Numbered from the stretch's first letter, positions 16,467 to 24,710 are shown. The stretch: 64,000 nt of DNA from Spirosoma utsteinense (GCF_014282275.1 NZ_VFIA01000008.1:124001-188000), one strand, 5' to 3'. Made by a program: numbers and translations. The notes: a model not told the origin generated them from the sequence alone.

Positions 16467-17954
16467 CTACAGCAGTGTCCCGTCCCGGTAGAATTCGGCT
16501 ACTTTAGCGCGCAGCAGGGTTTCATAGCGCGCCTGGATGAGGTTTACGGCAGCCCGGTCGAGATTACTTTTCGAGAGGTTATAATCGACGGCGTTGAGCA
16601 AGCCGGCGGTATAGCGGGCTTCGGCGGCTCGGTAGGATTGCTCCAGCACGGTCACCTGCTGCGCCAGGGCTGCGTATCGCTCATAGGCGTTTTGCCATTG
16701 GTTTACAGCCTGGTCAATGGCCTGGCGAAGCCCCCGCCGGACGCCTTCTGCCTGCGACTCGGCCAGCTGCTGCTGCAGGCGGGCGCTGGTTGTCCGGTAG
16801 CGCACCTGTAGTCCATTGACGATGGGAATGCGAACGCTGACGCCAACACTCTTGTACTGGTTATTACCCAACTGCCCGAAATACCCGATTCGCTCCGTAC
16901 CGGATGTAGGCGTCATCACTTTCACCGGATAGGCCTGTCCGGCTACGTCTACGAATCCGGTTGTCGTTTGCTCTACCATCTCAGTGCCATACACGCTCCG
17001 GCGGGCCGCGCTGGAATAGGACGTGCCCCAGTTAGCATTGAGCGACACAACGGGATAGCCTAACCCTTTCGCCAGATCCAGCCCTTTCTGGGCGGCTTTC
17101 GTTCGCAGGTCGGCAGCTAGCACTTCCGGCATGAACGTCCGGGCCTTCGTATAAAGTTGATACGCATCCGTAGTGCCGGGACCAGGCAGGTCACCGTTGG
17201 CCACCCCGCCCGATTCGAGCCGCGTAACCTGCAAGGGCGTCGTAGAAGGCAGGTTCAGCACCTGTAGCAACGTCAGGTTAGCCGTATTCAGATTGGTTCG
17301 GGCCTGAACGCGCTGCATTTCGTCGTTGGCCAGCTGGCTCTTGGCATCATACAGGTTGAAGGGGGCCGTTGTCCCGGACTTGACGAGCTTCTCCGTTCGC
17401 TCGACCTGCCGGCGCGACACCTCCACCTGCACATCGCTGGCCGACAGCAGGTCCTGTGCCGACAAGACCTGTAAGTAGGCCAGCAGCGTGTTGAGCGACA
17501 CTGCGTTTTTGGTGGCCGCCACATCATACAGGCCCGCTTTGGCTGCCAGGCCCTGCTGTATGAGCGTGTTCTTCAACTGAAAGCCATTGAAGACGGTCCA
17601 GTTCAGCCCCAGCCCGGCACTGTTGGTAGCGATCTGGGCATTGGTAATGCCATTGGTGTAGGGGTCGACGTTACGCCCGAAGTTAATGCCCTGGTTTGAC
17701 AGGCCCGATACCACCGGCAACTGACTTTTGCGCGTCTGCTCAACAGTGTTGTCGGCGATTTGCTGCTGTAATTCTGACTGCCGTACCGATGGCTGGTTCT
17801 GGAGCGCCAGTTCGATGCACTGTTCCAGCGTCAGGGTTGTCGACAGGGGGCGGGCCGGGATGGCTTCCGGCGCAGGCAGGTCGGTGTGGATGGGTTGCGC
17901 GCCGGCCTGACCGATCAGGCTGAGCACAAACAGGGTAGCGATAAAGTGTTTCAT
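16467..17954 (-). CDS. TolC-family outer-membrane efflux protein
   Basis: A 495-residue protein with a signal peptide (to about AGAQ) and the two repeated long coiled-coil domains of the outer-membrane efflux family: LEQCIELALQNQPSVRQSELQQQIADN at the N-terminus, and AARYTAGLLNAVDYNLSKSNLDRAAVNLIQARYETLLRAKVAEFY at the C-terminus. It would form the outer-membrane channel of a type I secretion system. It is the last gene of the exporter operon; its ATG overlaps the TGA of the C39 ABC gene by four bases. Substrates are most likely the double-glycine peptides encoded nearby. Confidence 0.9.
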   Translation of the reverse strand: MKHFIATLFVLSLIGQAGAQPIHTDLPAPEAIPARPLSTTLTLEQCIELALQNQPSVRQSELQQQIADNTVEQTRKSQLPVVSGLSNQGINFGRNVDPYTNGITNAQIATNSAGLGLNWTVFNGFQLKNTLIQQGLAAKAGLYDVAATKNAVSLNTLLAYLQVLSAQDLLSASDVQVEVSRRQVERTEKLVKSGTTAPFNLYDAKSQLANDEMQRVQARTNLNTANLTLLQVLNLPSTTPLQVTRLESGGVANGDLPGPGTTDAYQLYTKARTFMPEVLAADLRTKAAQKGLDLAKGLGYPVVSLNANWGTSYSSAARRSVYGTEMVEQTTTGFVDVAGQAYPVKVMTPTSGTERIGYFGQLGNNQYKSVGVSVRIPIVNGLQVRYRTTSARLQQQLAESQAEGVRRGLRQAIDQAVNQWQNAYERYAALAQQVTVLEQSYRAAEARYTAGLLNAVDYNLSKSNLDRAAVNLIQARYETLLRAKVAEFYRDGTLL

Positions 17955-20200
17955 GCGGCCAGGGGGGTTTCTGAAGACGTAGCTGACTGATCGCCGTTTG
18001 CGCTGATCTGATACAGTTCCATGGGGGCCAGTGTGGTCGTGCTGACCGATAGCGGCATCTGCGACGCCCAGAGTTTATAGTAGGCGTTTTCTTTCGCCAG
18101 CAACTCAAAATGCGATCCTTCTTCGATCAGTTTACCCTGCTCGATCACCACGATTTTATCGGCGTGCATGACCGTACTGAGCCGGTGTGCAATCAGGATC
18201 ACCGTTTTTCCGTGCTCGCGCAGGTGCTGGATGGTTTCCTGCACGCAGCGTTCCGAAATAGAATCGAGCGAAGAGGTCGCTTCGTCCAGGATCAACACAT
18301 CGGGGTTCTGGTACAGGGCCCGCGCAATGGCGATACGCTGTTTCTGGCCACCCGACAGACTGGCTCCGTTTTCGCCGAGGTACGTGTGAAAGCCGTTGGG
18401 CAGCTTTTCGATGAAATCGGTGATGCCGAGCCGGGTGCAGATGGCCACGATCCGCTGCATGTTGGGCTGGTATTCGCCAACGGCCACGTTATCGATGACA
18501 TTGCCGGCGAAGAGGTCGATTTTCTGGGGCACCACGCTCACCCGGCGCCGGATGCTGTCGTTGCTGACGTGCTTGATGTCGTAGTCGCCAATATGAATAC
18601 TGCCATTCTGGAGCGGATACAGGTTTTGCAGCAGCGACAGCATGGTCGATTTACCCGAACCGCTCTCCCCGACGACAGCCGTAATTTTCCCGCACGGCAC
18701 GATCAGGCTCAGGTTATCGAACACCTGTGTGCGGGTGCCGTAGCGGAACGACACCTCATTGAACCGGATATCGCCAATCATATCAGATTGTAGTTCGATC
18801 TTGTTCTCGGTCGATTCGCGCTCCAGGTCCATGATCTCGAACAGCCGGTCGGCGGCAATCAGCGCATCCTGCACCGTTCGGTTAGCGCCGATCAACTGGC
18901 TGGCCGGCCCCGTAAAGTAGCCAATCAGCGCGTAGAACGACAGCAGCTCGCCGGGCGTAATCTGGTTGTCGATCACAAACCCCGCCCCTACCCACAGCAG
19001 AACGATCGTGAAAAGCCGCGATACGATCTCGGTGGCGTTGCCCGACCAGACCGAATAGCGGGCTGAGGTAAATATGGTCTTGAGCAGCTTTACGAACCGG
19101 GTTTCGGTCTTAACGTTGGCAAACTCTTCCAGCCCAAACCGTTTGATGGTACCCATTGCGTTGAGAGACTCGACCAGCTGCGATTCCAGTTCGGCCGAAT
19201 CTTCCATCAGCGTCCGCTGGTACTTCTTGTTCAGCTTATTGACAATGAGGTAGATACCGGCATAAAACGGAATCACGGCCAGCATGATCATGGCCAGTTT
19301 CCAGTCGTAGGTAAACATCATCCCAAACGAGAACAGGACAATGAACACGTTGACAACCAGTCCTGTTGCGGCATCGTTGATAAACGCCCGGATCTTGACC
19401 GCGTCGTTGATGCGGGAAATAATTTCACCGACCCGCATGGTATCGAAAAACTGCTGCGGCAGTTTCATGAGGTGCTTGTAATACCCCAGGATCAGCCGGG
19501 CATCGATCTGCTGGCCGGTCTTGAGCGCAAACATGCTTTTCATACTGCCAATGAACAGCTGCATCACCAGGATCAGGATCATGGCAATGCTGAGCATATT
19601 GAGCAGGTTGCGGTTGCCCTCCACGATGACATTGTCCACGATCTTCTGGACGTAGATCGATGTCGACAGACCCAGCACGGTATAGATGAGCGCCCCGAAC
19701 AGGGCCTGCACCATCACGCTCCGGTGCGGCCGAACCAGCTGCCAGAACCGCTGCATGGCCGATACCTTTTCATTACCCGTTTCGAACTGCTCATCGGGTA
19801 AGAGCAGGATCAGCACCCCCGTCCAGAGTTTTTTAAACTCCTCGTGCGTATGTTTCACCAGCTTCCCCGGCCCTGGGTCCATCACAACGATATGCGTATC
19901 TGTCACGTCGTAGATGACCACAAAATGGTGGAGAACTTCCTTCACGATGATGTGGGCAATGGCTGGCCGCGGTATCTTCGACAGGCTCTCGAACGTGCCC
20001 CGAACCCCTTTAGCCTGGAAACCCAGCCGATGGGCGGCTTCGATCATACCCAGCACATTGGTCCCTTTCTGATCGGTCGACGCCATTTGCCGAATGCGGG
20101 CAATGGGCATCATCAGCTTGTAGTGTGCCGCTATCGACGCCAGGCAGGCAGCCCCGCAGTCGGTTATATCGTGTTGTTTGATTAATGTATTTTTTGCCAT
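17951..20200 (-). CDS. Peptidase-containing ABC exporter (C39 bacteriocin-type)
   Basis: A 749-residue protein with three domains: an N-terminal C39 cysteine peptidase (Gln9 and catalytic Cys15 in KQHDITDCGAACLASI, His near residue 100 in HHFVVIYD, Asp in MDPGPG); a six-span ABC transmembrane domain from ~170; and a C-terminal ATPase with Walker A GESGSGKST, signature LSGGQKQR and Walker B VLILDEATSSLD. Such transporters cut leaders after a double glycine while exporting the peptide. The start at 20200 (MAKNTLIKQHDITDCG) is chosen because C39 domains begin this way; a further 73 codons upstream are not conserved-looking. It forms an operon with the HlyD gene (41 bases upstream) and the TolC-type gene (overlapping). 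Confidence 0.93.
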   Translation of the reverse strand: MAKNTLIKQHDITDCGAACLASIAAHYKLMMPIARIRQMASTDQKGTNVLGMIEAAHRLGFQAKGVRGTFESLSKIPRPAIAHIIVKEVLHHFVVIYDVTDTHIVVMDPGPGKLVKHTHEEFKKLWTGVLILLLPDEQFETGNEKVSAMQRFWQLVRPHRSVMVQALFGALIYTVLGLSTSIYVQKIVDNVIVEGNRNLLNMLSIAMILILVMQLFIGSMKSMFALKTGQQIDARLILGYYKHLMKLPQQFFDTMRVGEIISRINDAVKIRAFINDAATGLVVNVFIVLFSFGMMFTYDWKLAMIMLAVIPFYAGIYLIVNKLNKKYQRTLMEDSAELESQLVESLNAMGTIKRFGLEEFANVKTETRFVKLLKTIFTSARYSVWSGNATEIVSRLFTIVLLWVGAGFVIDNQITPGELLSFYALIGYFTGPASQLIGANRTVQDALIAADRLFEIMDLERESTENKIELQSDMIGDIRFNEVSFRYGTRTQVFDNLSLIVPCGKITAVVGESGSGKSTMLSLLQNLYPLQNGSIHIGDYDIKHVSNDSIRRRVSVVPQKIDLFAGNVIDNVAVGEYQPNMQRIVAICTRLGITDFIEKLPNGFHTYLGENGASLSGGQKQRIAIARALYQNPDVLILDEATSSLDSISERCVQETIQHLREHGKTVILIAHRLSTVMHADKIVVIEQGKLIEEGSHFELLAKENAYYKLWASQMPLSVSTTTLAPMELYQISANGDQSATSSETPLAA

Positions 20201-20241
20201 GATTTCTATGGATATATCTCGGTCAGACGTGGCGTAGCAAC

Positions 20242-21435
20242 TTATTTTTGAGCCAGTGCGGGTGTATTCTTCGGGTTGAGCCAGTCGTCGGCGTTGTCGT
20301 AGAGGAGATCGAACAGGCTGCGTTCGGTAACCACGAACCGCGCCCGGAGCGTCATGCCCTTTTTCAGGTTGCCCCGGTAGCCTTCCCTGAGTGTCAGGAA
20401 CGGCTGGTTCAGGCGGCACTTGACCTTGAAAACCGGCTGCCGGGCCGAGGGGCCGTTGTCCATCATGACAATGTCGTTGGATACTTCGGTGACTTTACCT
20501 TCGGCCAGCCCCCACTGGTTGTAGTCGAAGGCGTCGACCTGCATACGGGCCACCATGCCGGGCCGCAGCAGGCCAATATCTTTGGGCGATACATAACACT
20601 CGACCAGCAGGTTTGAGTCTGGCGAAACGACGCCGAGTACCTCACCCGGCTGCACATAACTGCCCGGATACCGCCCGCCCAGCTGACTGACCGTACCGGC
20701 TACGGGTGCTTTTATGGTGTGCAGATTACGCTCATTGTGAAGCTGGCGCTCCTGAGCCCTTAGTTCATCGAGCGAAAGCTGATACTGCGACAGGGCCGAT
20801 TGCCACTCGCTCACCTGCCGTTCGATCTGCGAAGCGTATTGGGCGACAACGGTATTATAGGCGAATTCTTTGTCTTCAAATTCCTGTTGAGCCAGGACCT
20901 TGTCTTCGTAAAGCTGGCGCGTTACGTCCATTTCCCGCTTCCGCTTGGTTTGGGTCTGGGTATTCTCGGTGAGCAGAAACCGGAACTGCTCATATTGCTG
21001 CCGCACCAGGGGTGATTGCAGGCCTGCTACAGCCAACAGGTGCTGGCGGTCGACCCGCACGAGTCGGTCAAGGTCACGGATGTTGAGGAGTTTTTCCGTT
21101 TGCTGGGAACGGTTGAGCCGGAGCTTCGTGTCCAGGACTTCGGTCTGTAGCCGGATCATGGGTTGACCCTGGCGAACGGGCTGGTTGTCTTGAACCAGGA
21201 CTTCGGCAACGGTTCCGGCCACGAGCGGGCGGAGTTCGTTGCGTTCAGCTACTGTCCGGACGATACCGCTGCTCTGCACCGACACCTCGGTATGAATGAA
21301 GGGCAGCGAAACCAGGGCGGCCACAATAGCCAGCGCAACAGTGCAATAGATAAGCTGGCCCCGAACGGTTACCTGGGGCAGGTAAGCCTCCGTCGTGTGC
21401 TCAATGACGGTAGGCGGGTGGAGTTGTCGTTGCAT
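20242..21435 (-). CDS. HlyD-family periplasmic adaptor of the peptide exporter
   Basis: A 397-residue membrane-fusion protein: a short cytoplasmic N-terminus, one membrane span (about residues 29-49, IYCTVALAIVAALVSLPFI), a lipoyl half-motif (ELRPLVAGTVAEVLVQDNQPVRQGQPMI), a long coiled coil, the second lipoyl half (NLHTIKAPVAGTVSQLGGRYPGSYVQPGEVLGVV) and a beta-barrel end. It links the C39 ABC exporter to the TolC-like channel, the next two genes. It is transcribed from the shared-module promoter at 21472-21517, about 35 bases from its ATG. Confidence 0.9.
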   Translation of the reverse strand: MQRQLHPPTVIEHTTEAYLPQVTVRGQLIYCTVALAIVAALVSLPFIHTEVSVQSSGIVRTVAERNELRPLVAGTVAEVLVQDNQPVRQGQPMIRLQTEVLDTKLRLNRSQQTEKLLNIRDLDRLVRVDRQHLLAVAGLQSPLVRQQYEQFRFLLTENTQTQTKRKREMDVTRQLYEDKVLAQQEFEDKEFAYNTVVAQYASQIERQVSEWQSALSQYQLSLDELRAQERQLHNERNLHTIKAPVAGTVSQLGGRYPGSYVQPGEVLGVVSPDSNLLVECYVSPKDIGLLRPGMVARMQVDAFDYNQWGLAEGKVTEVSNDIVMMDNGPSARQPVFKVKCRLNQPFLTLREGYRGNLKKGMTLRARFVVTERSLFDLLYDNADDWLNPKNTPALAQK

Positions 21436-21471
21436 CGGTCTAGCATTTGGAATAAGGAAATTTTCTTATGC

Positions 21472-21517
21472 CAAAGGTCGACCGGCGCAACACGGTACTC
21501 AATAACAGCTGGTTGTA
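21472..21517 (-). promoter_or_regulatory. Shared-module promoter A (exporter operon)
   Basis: On the coding strand: TACAAC (21517-21512), five bases, GTTATTG (21506-21500), 20 bases, GACCTTTG (21479-21472). The TTG of GTTATTG sits at the -33 position. Two further direct GTTAT-type matches lie about 20 bp apart upstream. It drives HlyD, the C39 ABC transporter and the TolC-type gene. Confidence 0.8.
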
Positions 21518-21540
21518 CTTTATAACGGGGAGGAATAGCG

Positions 21541-21850
21541 TAGGCTAATTAATTGTAGTTAACAGCTGCTATACGTCAAAACGGCGGCTACGTCAGTTTA
21601 TAAAGCCCGCCGATCTTGCCCATTGACAACCAGGCAGACGTTAGCCGAAGTGATCATTGGAGTATGACCGCTACTGAACTACAGCCAGGCCCGTAGCTGG
21701 CTTTTCAATTGACAGGCAGCTTACCAAGGCTGACATAAATTGGCAGGGTCTCGCCACCAGAGGTAGGCAAGCTGTAGAAAAAACCGCGTGCCAACAAGAT
21801 AGAAAGGCTCTATTCCTGTCAGCACGCAGCTATTATATATCACCAGTTAC
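21541..21850. other. Gene-free gap between exporter and peptide genes
   Basis: No convincing reading frame on either strand. A weak hairpin (GCGTGC at 21786-21791 pairing with GCACGC at 21822-21827) lies downstream of the 21851-21988 peptide gene and may end that transcript. Confidence 0.4.
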
Positions 21851-21988
21851 TTAAAACCAGCTTGCAACTTCGTTCCAGGCACTTACTACAGCATCGTGTA
21901 TAGCTTTACCGGCTTCATGAAAGGCATTGTACGTAGCTTCGCTACCGCCGTTAACTTCACGCGCTTCTTTTTCAGTTAAATTTTGCAT
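21851..21988 (-). CDS. Double-glycine peptide precursor, 45 aa
   Basis: A 45-residue open frame with a short leader MQNLTEKEAREVNGG and a 30-residue core (SEATYNAFHEAGKAI...) that forms an amphipathic helix with two Trp and a Phe near the end (ending EVASWF). There is no Cys. The leader fits the ComC/bacteriocin style, cut after GG by a C39 peptidase. It is the last of three closely spaced peptide genes (gaps of 27 and 36 bases). The product may be an unmodified bacteriocin or a signal peptide. Only the leader motif and context support it, as the gene is very short. Confidence 0.65.
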   Translation of the reverse strand: MQNLTEKEAREVNGGSEATYNAFHEAGKAIHDAVVSAWNEVASWF

Positions 21989-22015
21989 GATAAATCGTAT
22001 GTATTGGTTTATAAA

Positions 22016-22180
22016 TTAATATCCTGCCAGACCAGAGAAAAACCCGCCTACTGCATCTCCAACTTCCGTAATAAGATTACGGACAGCGGCTCCAAGGTTG
22101 TGACCTTGATCATAATCCCCGCCGTTCACCTGACTTGCTTCCAGGCCTTTCAATTCCTCTGTTTCGTTATAGTTATTCAT
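22016..22180 (-). CDS. Double-glycine peptide precursor, 54 aa
   Basis: A 54-residue open frame. The leader MNNYNETEELKGLEASQVNGG ends in the double glycine. The core (DYDQGHNLGAAVRN...) is small, Gly-rich and hydrophobic (GDAVGGFFSGLAGY), without Cys. The Gly-x3-Gly-like spacing in the hydrophobic part resembles class II two-peptide bacteriocins. Middle gene of the 21851-22378 run and probably co-transcribed with both neighbours. Confidence 0.65.
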   Translation of the reverse strand: MNNYNETEELKGLEASQVNGGDYDQGHNLGAAVRNLITEVGDAVGGFFSGLAGY

Positions 22181-22216
22181 TGTTATTTTGTTTAGTATAA
22201 TTATAGTTTGTTATTT

Positions 22217-22378
22217 TTATTTACCTAGCAGTCCATCAATGAAACCAGCAAGCGTATCGGCAACTTCTCCAATATTTGAGATTAATTCACCCCATGGAGT
22301 TCCTCCACCTTCGGTTCCAGCCAATTCCTGCTCGTTCAATAATGATACTTCTGCCTGGTCTAGATTTAATTTAGCCAT
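22217..22378 (-). CDS. Double-glycine peptide precursor, 53 aa
   Basis: A 53-residue open frame. The leader has the hydrophobic pattern L-x-L-x-Q-x-E-x-S-L-L and ends in TEGG or EGGG. The core (GTPWGELISNIGEVADTLAG, then FIDGLLGK) is an amphipathic acidic helix without Cys. It is the first gene of a three-gene run, with 280 gene-free bases upstream in which I could not find a clear promoter. Confidence 0.65.
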   Translation of the reverse strand: MAKLNLDQAEVSLLNEQELAGTEGGGTPWGELISNIGEVADTLAGFIDGLLGK

Positions 22379-22658
22379 TGTTTTTTTTGTTTGATTAGTA
22401 TAAATATTAATTGATAGTATTCTTTCATTGCTTACTCGGGAGGAGCAAGGATATCACTTTTTTCAAGATCGCTATTACACGAACACCTATCTCGTTAAGT
22501 TTATCTGAACATTTAATGGATTTGTATCACAAGAATCAACCCCATCTAGTAAAACTTACCCAGCAAGAGGTGTTATATTGGAATGTGTATAGTTTCACTT
22601 GTTAACTTCCTGACATTTTCATCAGTTCACGTGACTAAAAGCGCCCAACTTTAACATT

Positions 22659-22793
22659 TTACACGGTGGGTTTCATAAAATCTCTAAGCAGTTTTTCTGC
22701 CGCATCGATAACCCAGTCGATAATATCCGATCCACCCGTTATTTGCTCTTTTTCGCAACTTGTTAATTCTTGAAGCTTATCATCGATAATCAT
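22659..22793 (-). CDS. Double-glycine peptide precursor, 44 aa
   Basis: A 44-residue open frame with leader MIIDDKLQELTSCEKEQITGG and core SDIIDWVIDAAEKLLRDFM, then KPTV, a short amphipathic helix. The single Cys lies in the leader. A perfect TAATTTTG -7 box lies 33-40 bases upstream (22833-22826), without an obvious -33 box. Proposed substrate of the C39 exporter at 17951-20200. Confidence 0.6.
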   Translation of the reverse strand: MIIDDKLQELTSCEKEQITGGSDIIDWVIDAAEKLLRDFMKPTV

Positions 22794-22901
22794 AGTCGAT
22801 TTGTCTAATTTTTAAAGTTACAAGCCAAAATTACCAATCTTTCTTTAACACAGCGAGGTGAGCTACTTCACGTTATCTGCCCAATAATAGCACTTTAATG
22901 G

Positions 22902-23054
22902 TTACTCAAATGCTTGGAACGGGCGAAAAGATCCGTCATTTTGACCATTGTCTATAACGTCACAAATGGTGTCTACTGTGCTGGCAATCCATTGAATCAG
23001 GTTACCACCGTCTGTCTGAATTTTTTCTTCGTGAGTCAATTCTTTCGTTTCCAT
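22902..23054 (-). CDS. Double-glycine peptide precursor, 50 aa
   Basis: A 50-residue open frame with leader METKELTHEEKIQTDGG and core NLIQWIASTVDTICDVIDNG, followed by a polar tail ending FRPFQAFE. One Cys lies in the core. It shares the short hydrophobic-acidic leader and the helical core with its neighbours and lies 108 bases upstream of the 44-residue precursor gene. Confidence 0.6.
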   Translation of the reverse strand: METKELTHEEKIQTDGGNLIQWIASTVDTICDVIDNGQNDGSFRPFQAFE

Positions 23055-23193
23055 AAAATAGTCTTAGTAAGTAAGTGTGTATGTAGAGTAATTTTTTATG
23101 AGAGTTTTTACTTGTTGATCAAGTACCAGCCTATCGTTGCCACCTATTATTAATTGAGTAATAAATGTTTGCAGGAAAATGGGTTGTAAGCGA

Positions 23194-23436
23194 TTACATT
23201 CCCTGTACATAGATCGGCATCACATCTTTCCTGGTCGTTTTCGCCGATGGCGTAACCTCATCCAAATCACCTTTTCCTTTGGTTGTGTAGGCCGAATCGC
23301 GATCGACTTCATTGGCCAACGGTGTCGGGGTGGTTGTGGCAGGCACTACATACGATGGCCTTACCGGATCGTTTTCCTGGCAGGCGCTCGCCAGGATCAC
23401 CAGGCCAGCCGCAAACAGAAGTTGTTTTGTGTTCAT
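23194..23436 (-). CDS. Small lipoprotein, possible immunity protein
   Basis: An 80-residue protein with a lipoprotein signal (LVILASAC, Cys at 19). The mature part is polar and low in hydrophobic residues (QENDPVRPSYVVP...). There is no known domain. It is driven by one of the five shared-module promoters (23564-23638), so it is regulated with the peptide exporter. Location among bacteriocin-like genes makes a self-protection lipoprotein a reasonable guess, no more. Confidence 0.7.
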   Translation of the reverse strand: MNTKQLLFAAGLVILASACQENDPVRPSYVVPATTTPTPLANEVDRDSAYTTKGKGDLDEVTPSAKTTRKDVMPIYVQGM

Positions 23437-23563
23437 TATAGTTAGTGAGTTCTTAGTATCTATTCTTATGAATCAGTATAGCACCCTATCGATATTTTCT
23501 ATTCCTGATAGTAGCTTTTTAGTCAGGCAATTGATCGTCCGTTCGTTACCTGATCGGGTGTTA

Positions 23564-23638
23564 CAAAGGTCTGCCGCTTGATTCTTTTTTTCAATAACTC
23601 CCCGTTGTATTCTATTCCGGTTGGTTATAGTTTATTCG
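23564..23638 (-). promoter_or_regulatory. Shared-module promoter B (small lipoprotein)
   Basis: On the coding strand: CTATAAC (23630-23624), TACAAC (23609-23604), five bases, GTTATTG (23598-23592), 20 bases, GACCTTTG (23571-23564). The eight bases beyond CTATAAC (CGAATAAA, 23638-23631) are identical to copy D. The untranslated leader would be about 120 bases. Confidence 0.8.
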
Positions 23639-23893
23639 ATTGAATCAAGTGCCCAGAAATTAAGTAAGAAACCCGGTAAAATTCCCCCACACCATGGGTA
23701 CAGGGGATTTCAGTACCGCTTAACCCTATTCCTGTTTTTGCTTATAATTTACCGGGGGGCCATTTATATATAAACCTATTATTGATTCCGGCCTCCGGCA
23801 CAAAGGTTTATTCGCTAATGGCTATTTTTGATAATCTACTACTAGCTATTCTACAACAGAATGAGTGCTATATTTATTCCTTCTTTTTCTCTA
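23639..23893. other. Gene-free A/T-rich gap
   Basis: No reading frame is supported. It holds a CAAAGGTT at 23801-23808 that resembles the -7 box of the shared module, but the upstream half-sites are not conserved. Confidence 0.4.
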
Positions 23894-24091
23894 TTAATAG
23901 AAAATTATACCGCCGTCTGGTTCAATAATAGGCGACGTACCGCAAATAGGGGGGAAAGGCGTGACGATTATCCCTGGAGGAAACATGCCAGGAATCATGC
24001 TGATAAATCCTTTTCCGCCACCTTGAATCTGCTGTAGTTCAGCCGCTGTTAATGACGAACACGCATCCTGTTTGATTGTCTTGGCTTTCAT
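23894..24091 (-). CDS. Double-glycine peptide precursor with proline-rich core, 65 aa
   Basis: A 65-residue peptide. The leader MKAKTIKQDACSSLTAAEL, then QQIQGG, is a standard Bacteroidota double-glycine leader. The core (GKGFISMIPGMFPPGIIVTP, then FPPICGTSPIIEPDGGIIFY) is hydrophobic, rich in Pro, Ile and Gly, with a single Cys, unlike the helical cores of the other precursors. It is driven by shared-module promoter E. It could be a disulfide-linked or unmodified secreted peptide. Confidence 0.75.
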   Translation of the reverse strand: MKAKTIKQDACSSLTAAELQQIQGGGKGFISMIPGMFPPGIIVTPFPPICGTSPIIEPDGGIIFY

Positions 24092-24161
24092 GATTTAGTT
24101 GATTTATTTTTAGATTGAATCCGGCTGGCTATCGTACCGGCCGTTGTTATAAAGTATGGTA

Positions 24162-24228
24162 CAAAGGTGTAGGCCAATTCACTGTTAATCAAAAACCTTT
24201 TGTTTTACTTTAGTCATTTTGGTTATAG
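24162..24228 (-). promoter_or_regulatory. Shared-module promoter E (Pro-rich peptide gene)
   Basis: On the coding strand: CTATAAC (24228-24222), TAAAAC (24207-24202), five bases, GTTTTTG (24196-24190), 20 bases, CACCTTTG (24169-24162). Each half-site differs from the consensus by one base, but all spacings are kept. Confidence 0.75.
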
Positions 24229-24241
24229 CAATAACATTCGT

Positions 24242-24451
24242 TCAGGCCGCTTCATCGTGATAATTAACCGGCTCATCGAGCGGTATATCCATATGACCAA
24301 AGAGGTCGCCAGCCGATACGATCCAGTTGTCATCGAACGAACTAATATCGTCGTGGTCGTCGATGTGAGACATAAAGTCGAGCTGGTTATTAACCCATAC
24401 GTCGAAAGTAAAATCAGCCGATTGGCCATTACGGTTGTTGCGCGTTTTCAT
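24242..24451 (-). CDS. Small acidic protein of the peptide locus, unknown function
   Basis: A 69-residue, Asp-rich protein (IDDHDDISSFDDNW, then MDIPLDEPVNYHDEAA) without a leader motif, signal peptide or membrane span. Its reality is supported by a shared-module promoter (24542-24587) at the right place and strand, about 90 bases upstream. A competing frame at 24223-24429 on the same strand has no such support. It could be an immunity or accessory protein, or a regulator of the locus. The family is not recognised. Confidence 0.55.
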   Translation of the reverse strand: MKTRNNRNGQSADFTFDVWVNNQLDFMSHIDDHDDISSFDDNWIVSAGDLFGHMDIPLDEPVNYHDEAA

Positions 24452-24541
24452 TGGTTCGTATGTTTAAGATGACATTTATCTGTTTGTGTTTATGTTGCTT
24501 TAACCGAGCGATCCGTTGCTGCGGTGCCTGTTTTGTTGAGT

Positions 24542-24587
24542 CAAAGGTGGACGTCGGATTGTCTGATTTCAATAACCGGACGTTGTA
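24542..24587 (-). promoter_or_regulatory. Shared-module promoter C (small acidic protein)
   Basis: On the coding strand: TACAAC (24587-24582), five bases, GTTATTG (24576-24570), 20 bases, CACCTTTG (24549-24542). The outer CTATAAC site is not conserved; a separate palindrome (TCCGGACTA / TTAGTCGGA, 24598-24617) lies in its place. Confidence 0.75.
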
Positions 24588-24639
24588 TCATAATCTCATC
24601 CGGACTAGATTAGTCGGACCCGTTATACAGGCCGAAACA

Positions 24640-24689
24640 ACCAGCAGGGTTGACGAAAAAGACCAGTCTTTTCCATCAACCCTGCTGGT
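24640..24689 (-). terminator. Terminator hairpin after the LanB gene
   Basis: Arms 24640-24653 and 24676-24689 (ACCAGCAGGGTTGA / TCAACCCTGCTGGT) are perfect and continue inward with a GAAAAGAC / GTCTTTTC stem. It lies 22 bases downstream of the LanB stop codon. Confidence 0.65.
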
Positions 24690-24710
24690 ATATCTTGCTG
24701 ATATAGGCTG

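Noticed and set aside
22411-22605. Plus-strand frame of 64 codons in the gap between peptide genes
   Set aside because: A/T-rich, against the direction of all neighbours, and with no leader or domain signal.
23801-23835. Sixth copy of the shared promoter module
   Set aside because: A CAAAGGTT box is present, but the upstream half-sites match poorly, and no gene starts at a suitable distance.
24223-24429. Overlapping frame of 68 codons in the peptide locus
   Set aside because: Ser/Thr/Leu-rich with no leader motif. The alternative frame 24242-24451 begins closer to a shared-module promoter and has a coherent acidic composition.
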